From NCBI GenBank assembly GCA_030683155.1, contig JAUXMV010000096.1, positions 1 through 63,830 on the forward strand: a stretch of 63,830 bases of DNA, read 5' to 3'. Source of the DNA: Bacteroidales bacterium (GTDB lineage: Bacteria > Bacteroidota > Bacteroidia > Bacteroidales > F082). Below the pieces are notes generated by a model. That model had not been told where the DNA came from, searched no databases, and saw only the letters and a program-made list of their open reading frames with translations. Positions 7,693 through 15,449 of the stretch are shown piece after piece. Each line of letters starts with the position of its first letter. Within the stretch, counting starts at the first letter, position 1. The translations under genes and the position numbers were made by a program.

Positions 7693-10335
7693 TTATTTTA
7701 ACTTTTCATACACAGTTTCAGGCTCGGCAGCCATACTTAATGGTTCTTCTTTTGATTTATCTACTCCCCAAACCTTCGCAATCCTGTCCTTTATCTTCTG
7801 CTCAAAAATTTCAATCAGTTGCTTGTTGGCATTCACCAATGCCTGCTCTTTTTCAATTTGAGCTACGATTTGGCGTTGGTTTTCGATTGATGCAAGTGGA
7901 ATTAATATGCTTTCGATACCTTTATTACTAATGTTTGATTGTCTCACACCACCTGATGAATTAGCAAATAATTGCTTTCTAAAACTGTCTGTTTGTGCAA
8001 CATAATAAAGGTATTGTTTGTCTAAATCCTCTGTTTTAATCTCGAATTTGCCCACACGCTGATTCAATAGGAATTTATCTTCAACATCAATTTGGCAAAC
8101 ATTTCCATAATCTTCTTTGCCAACTGTACCAGTCATTGAAATCAATAAATCCCCTTTTTCAAGTACATAATTTGGATGTTCTTCTAAATAGGAAATTGGC
8201 AAAAAAGAAGGCGAATTGTCTTTGTCAAAAAACATTTGCTTTACATTCCCCATTCTAATTAGTTGTACTCCTTCATCAATATAATCGGTACTTTTAAAAG
8301 CATTTCCGCCTTTTATTTTGCAGTGAGTGCCCAACTCCACCATTTCCCAATCAGGGTCAATATCAATTTTGGGTTTGTAGTTGGTTACTACGGCTTTGGC
8401 GCCATCTATGATTTTTTGATAGCCTTCTATTTCAATAACAATTTCTTCCTGAATGGATAAGGGGGGAAGGGGGATTTCTCTCGCCTCAATTCCTCCTTTT
8501 GTAATATGGATCATTGCAATCCCGCGACCACCTTCAGCTTTTATAGATTCAGTTTCCCTATTTAAAACGTGATAAAGAAAATATTTATTAATTATTTCCT
8601 CATCAGGCACCATTTTCCAAATATGATAATGATAGATACACTTTTCTCCATCCCATATTTTGGGACCGAATGAGGCAGACCAAGCATACAATAAATCGCC
8701 ATTTTCGCAATATTTATCTTCATCTAGTTCTAAATCTGAGTAATACCAACTTCGGTTTGAAAAGAAATTTCCAACTCGTAAAACTGGATATTTCCCATTG
8801 TCCAAGAGTTCATCCTGTTTATATGCCCGACCATTGATAACTCTGCAAACTTCGCCAAGCTTAACGGATTTGTATTTTGTAGAAAGTACTCCAACTGACT
8901 TATACCGCTCCCCACTCAAATTAAAATCCCCATTCTTCGCTATTTCAGCTTTCGGAACAAGATGGGCAATCGAAGTTTCTTCAAATTCACCTGTTTCAAC
9001 AAATTTGTGTGCAAGTTTTATTGCCTCTTCTAACTGACCGCCTTTTACAGCAGTGCGTTGTGCACCAAGATTGTAACCGTCATTGTCAATTTTGATAAAC
9101 AGGATTTCCTCTCGCTTTTTAGCCACTTCTTTATCCATTAACAGAATGGAAGTTTTTACACCGCTGTATGGATTGAAAACACCTGCGGGCAAACTCACAA
9201 CCGCATACAAATGGTTCTCTACCAACATTTTTCGCAAATCCTTGTAGGCTGTGCCGCTTTGGAAAATGATACCTTCGGGCACAATGATGCCCGCCTTTCC
9301 ATTGGGGTTCAGGTGTTCGGCTATATAATCTACAAACAGCACTTCACTTCGGTTGCTGCTGATGGTAAACTTCTTGTGCGGTCTTATGCCTCCTTTTGGA
9401 CTCATAAAAGGCGGATTTGCCAAAACCACATCAAAATTTTCGTTCCACCTGTCTTCGCTGCTTAGCGTGTCGTATTCGTGAATATTTGGCGTATTGAATC
9501 CGTGCAGATACAAATTCACCAAACTCAACCGCACCATGTCGGGCGAAATATCATAGCCTACAAAATTTTGAATCAGTTTTTTGCGGTCGTCAGGGGTTAA
9601 AAAATCAAAGGTTAAAGGAAATTTTTCATTATCGGGCAATTGATTGTATTGAAAAATATTCAAGCCTTTTTTGTTTCCCTTAGAGTGTTTGAGCAGAATA
9701 TGTTTGTAGGCCGAAATTAGAAAACCCGCTGTTCCGCAAGCTGGGTCAAGTATTGTGGCTGTTTTGTCAGGGTCAACAATGGCTACTAAAAAATCAATAA
9801 TATGTCGTGGCGTTCTGAATTGGCCCGCATCACCCTGCGAGCCCATTACCGAAAGCAGGTATTCAAAAGCATCACCCAATTTTTCGCTGTGCGTGTATTC
9901 AAATTCGCCTATGGTTTTCAGAAACATCTTCAGCGTTTCGGGGTCTCTGTAAGGCAAATAGGCATTGTTGAAGATGTCACGAAACAGTTGTGGAATGTTT
10001 GGGTTTTTCTCCATTCCTTCAATGGCTTCCGAATAACGCGTAAGCATTTCAGCAGCAGTAACTTTAGGATGCATTAACTTATCCCAGGCGTATTTGCTGA
10101 ACTCAATTACTTTATCCTTATTTCGGTCATTCGGAAATTCAGGGTCTGGTACTTTGTAATCGGAAAAAAATTTTGTTGTGCCGCCCAATTCAACCGCTTC
10201 TTTGTCCATGTCATCCATGAACTTGTAAATTAACCCAATGGTTATTTGCTCAATCTGTGCTTTAGGGTCGGGCAGTTTACCTACCAAAATATCTCTGCAA
10301 TCGTCTATTCTTCTTTTTGTTTGTGTATCTAACAT
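7693..10335 (-). CDS. type I restriction-modification: fused HsdM methyltransferase and HsdS specificity subunit
   Basis: At 880 residues this is far longer than a lone HsdM. The N-terminal part is an N6-adenine methyltransferase: SAM-binding LDPACGTAGFLISA near residue 200 and catalytic NPPF (VLANPPFMSP) near residue 310. From about residue 490 it becomes a specificity subunit with two target-recognition repeats, VKLGEVCRVINGRAY and WEMVELGTHCKIKGGNAF, each followed by a helical IPLPPL or IPLASI spacer region. The two TRDs read a bipartite site; the sequence cannot be predicted here. M-S fusions are known but less common than separate genes. It is co-directional with hsdR, with a GIY-YIG insert between. 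Confidence 0.93.
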   Translation of the reverse strand: MLDTQTKRRIDDCRDILVGKLPDPKAQIEQITIGLIYKFMDDMDKEAVELGGTTKFFSDYKVPDPEFPNDRNKDKVIEFSKYAWDKLMHPKVTAAEMLTRYSEAIEGMEKNPNIPQLFRDIFNNAYLPYRDPETLKMFLKTIGEFEYTHSEKLGDAFEYLLSVMGSQGDAGQFRTPRHIIDFLVAIVDPDKTATILDPACGTAGFLISAYKHILLKHSKGNKKGLNIFQYNQLPDNEKFPLTFDFLTPDDRKKLIQNFVGYDISPDMVRLSLVNLYLHGFNTPNIHEYDTLSSEDRWNENFDVVLANPPFMSPKGGIRPHKKFTISSNRSEVLFVDYIAEHLNPNGKAGIIVPEGIIFQSGTAYKDLRKMLVENHLYAVVSLPAGVFNPYSGVKTSILLMDKEVAKKREEILFIKIDNDGYNLGAQRTAVKGGQLEEAIKLAHKFVETGEFEETSIAHLVPKAEIAKNGDFNLSGERYKSVGVLSTKYKSVKLGEVCRVINGRAYKQDELLDNGKYPVLRVGNFFSNRSWYYSDLELDEDKYCENGDLLYAWSASFGPKIWDGEKCIYHYHIWKMVPDEEIINKYFLYHVLNRETESIKAEGGRGIAMIHITKGGIEAREIPLPPLSIQEEIVIEIEGYQKIIDGAKAVVTNYKPKIDIDPDWEMVELGTHCKIKGGNAFKSTDYIDEGVQLIRMGNVKQMFFDKDNSPSFLPISYLEEHPNYVLEKGDLLISMTGTVGKEDYGNVCQIDVEDKFLLNQRVGKFEIKTEDLDKQYLYYVAQTDSFRKQLFANSSGGVRQSNISNKGIESILIPLASIENQRQIVAQIEKEQALVNANKQLIEIFEQKIKDRIAKVWGVDKSKEEPLSMAAEPETVYEKLK

Positions 10336-10347
10336 GTTTGTTTTTTA

Positions 10348-10580
10348 TCGTCATGCCGAACTTGTTTCGGCATCTGTTTATATTTTCGTTCTTTCCGGCA
10401 GACCCCTGAAACAAGTTCAGAGTGACTGCCTCCAGTCATTCCGAACCTGATTCGGCTTTTGTTCTTTTAATCGTCATGCCGAACTTGTTTCGGCATCTGT
10501 TTATATTTACGTTCTTTCCGGCAGACCCTGAAACAAGTTCAGAGTGACTGCCTCCAGTCATTCCAAACTTGTTTCGGAAT
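10348..10580 (-). repeat. two tandem hairpin-rich repeat units downstream of the GIY-YIG gene
   Basis: Two units (10348-10470 and 10471-10580) each carry the hairpin ATGCCGAA-cttg-TTCGGCAT and the hairpin CTGAA-acaag-TTCAG, plus a CCGAACCTGATTCGG or similar hairpin. All loops carry CTTGTT/AACAAG-like sequence. The second unit overlaps the 3' end of the GIY-YIG gene. A third unit lies on its other side. Confidence 0.75.
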
Positions 10581-10905
10581 CCATTTTCATTTTTTTAAAT
10601 TCTTCAATCTCTTCTGTTGTATACCAATCAATGGCTAAATCTTTCAATTCTGGATTTTCTTGCTTTATCAGATTCCATTTCCATTCCTTATGCCAATTTT
10701 TCAAATGTTTTTCCCTGTCAATGGCGTTTTGCATTCCACTTATCGACTCAAAATAAATCAAGTCATGTAGATTGTATCTTTTGGTAAATGAAGAGCCAAA
10801 TCCAGATTTGTGTTCAAGAACCCTTCTCTCTATATCATTGGTTACACCAATGTATGTGGTTGTCCTGTTCTTGTTGCTCATTATATATACAAAACCCTGT
10901 TTCAT
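10558..10905 (-). CDS. small GIY-YIG nuclease-family protein
   Basis: The 115-residue protein starts KQGFVYIMSNKNRTTTYIGVTND, giving the GIY-YIG core (VYI...YIG). The catalytic Arg lies in ERRVLEHK, and a later acidic segment (FESISGMQNAIDREKHLKNW) contains the expected Glu. This is the short URI-like form that is abundant in Bacteroidetes. It sits between hsdM-S and hsdR but is embedded in hairpin repeats on both sides. It is therefore better explained as a hitch-hiking repeat-associated nuclease than as an R-M subunit. Nicking of the hairpin repeats is a hypothesis. Confidence 0.85.
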   Translation of the reverse strand: MKQGFVYIMSNKNRTTTYIGVTNDIERRVLEHKSGFGSSFTKRYNLHDLIYFESISGMQNAIDREKHLKNWHKEWKWNLIKQENPELKDLAIDWYTTEEIEEFKKMKMDSETSLE

Positions 10906-10908
10906 AGT

Positions 10909-11026
10909 GTCATTCCGAACCTGATTCGGCTTTTGTTCTTTTAATCGTCATGCCGAACTTGTTTCGGCATCTGTTTATATTTTCGTTCTTTCCGGCAGAC
11001 TCTGAAACAAGTTCAGAGTGACTGCT
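10909..11026 (-). repeat. third hairpin-rich repeat unit, upstream of the GIY-YIG gene
   Basis: It repeats the units at 10348-10580 almost exactly: GTCATTCCGAACCTGATTCGG, then ATGCCGAACTTGTTTCGGCAT, then CTCTGAA-acaag-TTCAGAG. It ends 2 bases before the hsdR stop codon, so it also forms the hsdR 3' end. Confidence 0.75.
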
Positions 11027-11027
11027 T

Positions 11028-13556
11028 TTAAGCAGCGAACCGCTCTAAATTGATGTAATCCTTAATGTAAACAGGAATCACTTCCCTGTACTTGCTGGCA
11101 ACTGCTTTGAATTGTGAAATGGTTAGCGTTGGATGTGTTTGCAAGGTCTGAAAATCTTTGGTTTCAATGATTTTCCGGACGTCCTGGTCAACGATGTACG
11201 CTTTAAAAAAGTACTTCAATGCTCTTAAATTAACATCTTCCTCTGGTGGATAGATAGAGATAAACTTGTCAAATTCTTCTTCCAGCAATTCGTCTTTTGA
11301 CTTGAACTTTGGAATGATGCCAAAAATCTTTTCAACGAGCTCACGAATGGAAACCTTTCTGTCAATCTTAGCTGCTTTCCTGATTTTCTCAAGGTTAAAG
11401 TATTCTTCCGGCTTATCAAAAATCTCCTGTTGAATATGACTTACCACATGTTCCCAGTTTCCTAATTCGACATTTTTCTTGATGATGTCATCCATCATAA
11501 TCCGGTTTTCAAACTTTCTGAAAAGCTCTCTGTCAATTCGCATACCTTCCGGACCAATTGGTTCTTCAACCAGACTCAATAAAGGGTCAAGTTGGTATGT
11601 AGTGTATTTGTCAATATCAACGCCGCCACCACCGCCTTCACCGTTTCCTTTCTTCGGTTGGGGTAGTTTTAGTTTTTCATCGTAGTCGAATTTTTCTTCG
11701 AAATACTCGCAGTTGGCAAAAAAGTCGAACAACTTGAAAAATTCCTTATCATGGCGAATTATTTCTTCTTCGTTCAACTCATTTTTGAATTTATATTCAA
11801 AAGTATTCCTGCGCGTACCTCTCCCTTTAATTTGAACAAAATCAGTAGGGCTAAAAATGGGTCGCATCATGCAGATGTTCAACAAATCGGGGCAATCGTA
11901 ACCTGTTGTCATCATGCCAACCGTAACGCAAACCCTTGTTTTACAGGATTTATAACCCTCAAGCCAGGTTGTTTTACCGCTTAAATTGTTGTTTGTAAAG
12001 TTGATGGTCATTTGCTGGGCATCACCAACTTGTGAAGTTACCTGTACCGCAAAATCAGAATTATACTTAGCAGGGAAAAGTTGGTCTGCAAATTCATTCA
12101 ATTGTTCTGTCAGCTTGCGGGCATGATTTTGACTTACGGCGAAAATGATGCTTTTGCCAATCTCATTGGTAATGGGGTCACGCAAAGCGTTTTCCAGAAA
12201 GGTCTGGCAAAAAATACGATTCGTTTTTTCAGAGAAGAACTTCTTTTCAAAATCACGGGATACGAAAGTTTCAGTATCTTCTCCTTCTTCTGTTGGTATA
12301 GTCACTGCATAACCCTTATCAGATAGCAACTGGGTAGTGATTTCAGTTCTGGCATCTAAAACTCTTGGATTTTTAAGAAAGCCATCTTTTACGCCATCAA
12401 CCAAAGAATACCGAAAAGTAGGGTCGCCACCTTCACAGCCAAAGGTTGAGTAAGTGTCGCGCAACATTCTGCGTTCAATTTCTCTGGGGTCATTTTCTTT
12501 TACCTTATCTGGGTCAACGCCTTTTAAATAGTCTTTCGGGGTAGCGGTTAGGCCCAATTTGTAACCGTGAAAATATTCAAAAACCGCCCGTGCATTTCCG
12601 GAAATTGAACGGTGTGCTTCATCAGAAATCAGAAGGTCGAAGTCAGTCGGCGAAAAATCATAGCGGTATTTGTCATTGTGCATCAGCGATTGAATGGTCG
12701 TAACCAAAATATCCGCTTTTCTCCAGTCGCTTTTATGTTCTTTGAAAATGAAAGTCGTATAATCGGGCTTTAAGTATTCTGTAAATGCTTTCCAGGCTTG
12801 GTCTTCCAATTCCAGACGGTCAACCAAAAACAAAACTCGTCTTGCGTTTTGGGTTCTCAGAAATAATCTGATTACAGCTGCAGAAGTCAGGGTTTTACCC
12901 GTTCCGGTTGCCATTTCGAAAAGAAATCTGTCTTTTCCTTCGGCAACAGCAGCTTGCAAAGCATGAATTGCATTTAGTTGGTAATGTCTTAAAAACCTTA
13001 GTCCGTTTGACCAGATAAAATCCTTACTTGCTTCAATGCTTCCTTTCCATTCAGGTCTTTCGGCCTAGTCTGGCATTTGTACTTTTACGATGTAGTCAGC
13101 AGTTGCTTCTTCATCAGCGAGTGAATCTCTGTCGGGATTCCAGTTTTTGATTGCTCCGATTTCTTCGGGTGAAGGAAATTTGTAGATCGGTTTTGGATTT
13201 CCTTTTGTCGTGTCCCAGAAATAATGGACAATTCCATTGGAAAGAATCACATATCTCGCACCAACTGTCTTGGCATATTTTCTGGCCTGTTCTTTTGCAA
13301 CAAGCGGATGAAGGCTTTCCTTTTTTGCTTCAAGCACACAAATTGGTTTATTGTCACTGTCGACGAGTAAAAAGTCTAAAGAACCATTCCTGGTTTTCTC
13401 ATAGTCATTGCCCCATGCGTCAATTTCTTTTTGTGTAATCTTCACATGATTTTCAAGCAGAATGCTTGCTTTTCCTTCCTCATTGTCAAAGAATCTCCAT
13501 CCTGCCTCTGTCAGCAGTTGGTTTATTTTAATTCTTGCATGAGCTTCATTTTTCAT
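11028..13556 (-). pseudogene. type I restriction endonuclease subunit R (hsdR), interrupted by an in-frame TAG
   Basis: Both halves are in the same frame: 13556 to 13065 and onward to 11028, about 842 codons with one TAG at 13065-13067 after KVQMPD. Reading continues AERPEWKGSIEASKDF without a frame break. The N-terminal part has the nuclease core (SLDFLLVDSDNKPICVLEAKKES). The rest has Walker A (MATGTGKT), DEAH box (SDEAHRS) and motif VI (GRGTRR). All motifs are intact, so the only visible lesion is the nonsense codon. Unless it is suppressed or a sequencing error, restriction would be lost while methylation by the fused M-S protein continues. A separate translation restart at 12959 would lack the nuclease. 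Confidence 0.88.
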
Positions 13557-13685
13557 TTTTCAAATTTATTCATTTTTGGTTGAGCGTTTGAAAAAATCTA
13601 GCCGGTTTAGTTTTTTTTGTTTGGGATTTGCATTTCGACAAGAACTAAGAGTGCTTGAATGTGCGCTGGCTCTGCAATTATGAGC

Positions 13686-13990
13686 CCTAACGATCATATT
13701 CCTGCAATACCTCGCGTCTGGTTAAACCTTGTGTTTTAATCCCATTTTCTATTGTTTTTTTCAAGAAATAAGGGTAAAAAACATAATCGACTATCTATAT
13801 GTTTTGCTGGATTTTTATGGAAAGAAAGTTGAGGGCAAAGAAGGGATGTTTAACTTTCTGTTGAAAACCGTTGATGAGTGCGTTGCGGTAATTTGGAGGT
13901 TGGGGGGGATACGGTGGATTGAGCGTGTTCGGATATAGTTCAATCCTGTGAATGGGGGAATTTATGGCTGGGTTTTGGGATTAGTGGAAG
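13686..13990 (+). repeat. dispersed repeat family B, copy 3 (long form)
   Basis: It fills much of the gene-free stretch 13557-14210. It begins CCTAACGATCATATTCC, has CAAGAAATAAGGGTAAAAAA and AATCGACTA. It extends through GGAAAGAAAGTTGAGGGC to a hairpin GGATTGA...TCAATCC and a GGGTTTTGGGATT end. This long form is shared in the same orientation with 18924-19240, on the other side of the methyltransferase/kinase operon. At about 14040-14125 (minus) a short frame reading SFKDRDAEWLSKRKPPTID may be a gene relic. Confidence 0.7.
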
Positions 13991-14210
13991 GGGCTTTGCA
14001 GGGTGCTTTGAGTCATGTTTATTAACTGATAGGCGTTCTTCCTGTTTATCAATGGTCGGAGGTTTTCTTTTACTTAACCATTCTGCATCTCGGTCTTTAA
14101 AAGATTTAATTAAATTATCAACAAGTCAGCGGTGGTAAACATACAATCGCTTTTGCAATTTTTGGATTGAGGATTAGCTCATGGGAATTGCGGTTGTCTG
14201 TGTGAGCTTG

Positions 14211-14837
14211 CTAAAAATCCTCAATTGTCAATCCAGTATTTCCATGCAAAACTAAAGCGTCTCTATTTTCCATAAATAATGTTGCTGTTAACATGTCTTT
14301 CAAATAGAAATCATCAATACATTCTGTATATTTATCTTTCATCATGATTAATGCTTGACCTGTTGTACTTCCTTCAACTAAGGCTTCAATACCACATACA
14401 GCACATTCGATAAATGCATCTTCAGCTCCAAAGTACTTTTGAATTGTTACATTTTCTTTATATCCAATAAAACACAATGCACCATTTGCACACAATTCTT
14501 TTCCCAAATTCTTTCCTGCTTTACATGCATAACAATAAGCAAATGAATTTTTAAGAGAGTCTATATTAAGATCGATTGATATAAATGGATTATTTCCATT
14601 TTTAAGTAATTCATTTTCTGTGCCATGTGTGTATGACACGAACAGATATGGATTTGAATTAATGGAGTTAGTAATCAATGGAATAGCAACCTCGAACGCT
14701 GCATTTCCTGAAATCTCAATATTTTTAACCTCGAAATCAGAAGAATCAAGCAAACGTACAGTTTCAAATTTACATTTCTCAAAAAAATTCCCCAAACTGG
14801 AGTCGTTTTTATCACAAACAAGCAATGCGTTAATCAT
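14211..14837 (-). CDS. predicted caspase-like (clan CD/CHAT-type) cysteine protease, last gene of the operon
   Basis: I know no named family for this 208-residue protein. It shows the two-part pattern of caspase-fold proteases. A hydrophobic strand ends in SYTHG (His about 71). A second strand ends in YCYACKAG (Cys about 102 and 105), followed by a helix and GALCFIGY, as in CHAT and gingipain-like domains. The small residue context around both differs from classic GHG/CxG motifs, so the catalytic pair is predicted only. It overlaps the receiver gene by 8 bases. Most likely it is the effector released by the upstream kinase-receiver pair. ATG at 14837 is preferred over the TTG three bases before it. 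Confidence 0.55.
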   Translation of the reverse strand: MINALLVCDKNDSSLGNFFEKCKFETVRLLDSSDFEVKNIEISGNAAFEVAIPLITNSINSNPYLFVSYTHGTENELLKNGNNPFISIDLNIDSLKNSFAYCYACKAGKNLGKELCANGALCFIGYKENVTIQKYFGAEDAFIECAVCGIEALVEGSTTGQALIMMKDKYTECIDDFYLKDMLTATLFMENRDALVLHGNTGLTIEDF

Positions 14838-15447
14838 CAAGTTTTTCCTTGTTTCTGGTTAATAAATCAATGGTTAGTTTGGCTAAATTCTTTGAAAAGT
14901 ATTTACCGGTATTAGATTGCATCCTAATTTCATTCAACAATTCATTAAGAGATAGTTGTCTGCCATCAACATTAAGCAAATACGGTTTTTGCTTTTGTTC
15001 ATCAGAATGAGCATTAATCCATTCTTCTAAAGCAATGCTAATATCATTATCAGCATAATTGTAAGCCTCTTTCAACTTCTCGATTATTTCTTCAGTTGAT
15101 GCATTTTTATTTAAAAAGGCGTAAGCTCTGTTGTTTATTAAATCTGCAAAAGACTCTTTGTCTTCATCTACTCCACTCCATATCAAAACGGGAATAAGAA
15201 ATGAAACTTCTCTTATTGATTCTAAAATTTCATGACCACTTGGTGTTCCTGAAGGAAAACCTAGGTCTAACAATACTATTAATCTTTTATCCAGATTATT
15301 CTCGATAAATTCTAATCCATCTTCTTGGTTATAAAAAAACCGAATAGATTCAAAATTCATATTTAGCTCAATCATTAATCCTGAATCAGGATTATTTAAA
15401 GCCTTATCATCGTCAATAATTACAATTGTTGAATCAAGTTTATCCAT
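14830..15447 (-). CDS. receiver-domain (CheY-like) protein with helical C-terminal region
   Basis: The 205-residue protein has a REC domain at residues 6-125: acidic pocket IIDDDKA (12-14), phospho-acceptor Asp61 in VLLDLGFP, Ser91 in LIWSG and Lys114 in AFLNKNAS, all canonical positions. The remaining 80 residues are helical and contain no DNA-binding motif, so it is not an obvious transcription factor. It is 2 bases from the kinase gene and overlaps the caspase-like gene. It should take phosphate from the double-GHKL kinase and pass a signal by protein contact, perhaps controlling the protease. Confidence 0.82.
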   Translation of the reverse strand: MDKLDSTIVIIDDDKALNNPDSGLMIELNMNFESIRFFYNQEDGLEFIENNLDKRLIVLLDLGFPSGTPSGHEILESIREVSFLIPVLIWSGVDEDKESFADLINNRAYAFLNKNASTEEIIEKLKEAYNYADNDISIALEEWINAHSDEQKQKPYLLNVDGRQLSLNELLNEIRMQSNTGKYFSKNLAKLTIDLLTRNKEKLDD

Positions 15448-15449
15448 AA

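Noticed and set aside
13065-13067. TAG as a sense codon in this organism
   Set aside because: Several apparently intact genes (26450, 26786, 44830, 62994) end in TAG, so full reassignment is unlikely; only partial suppression remains possible.
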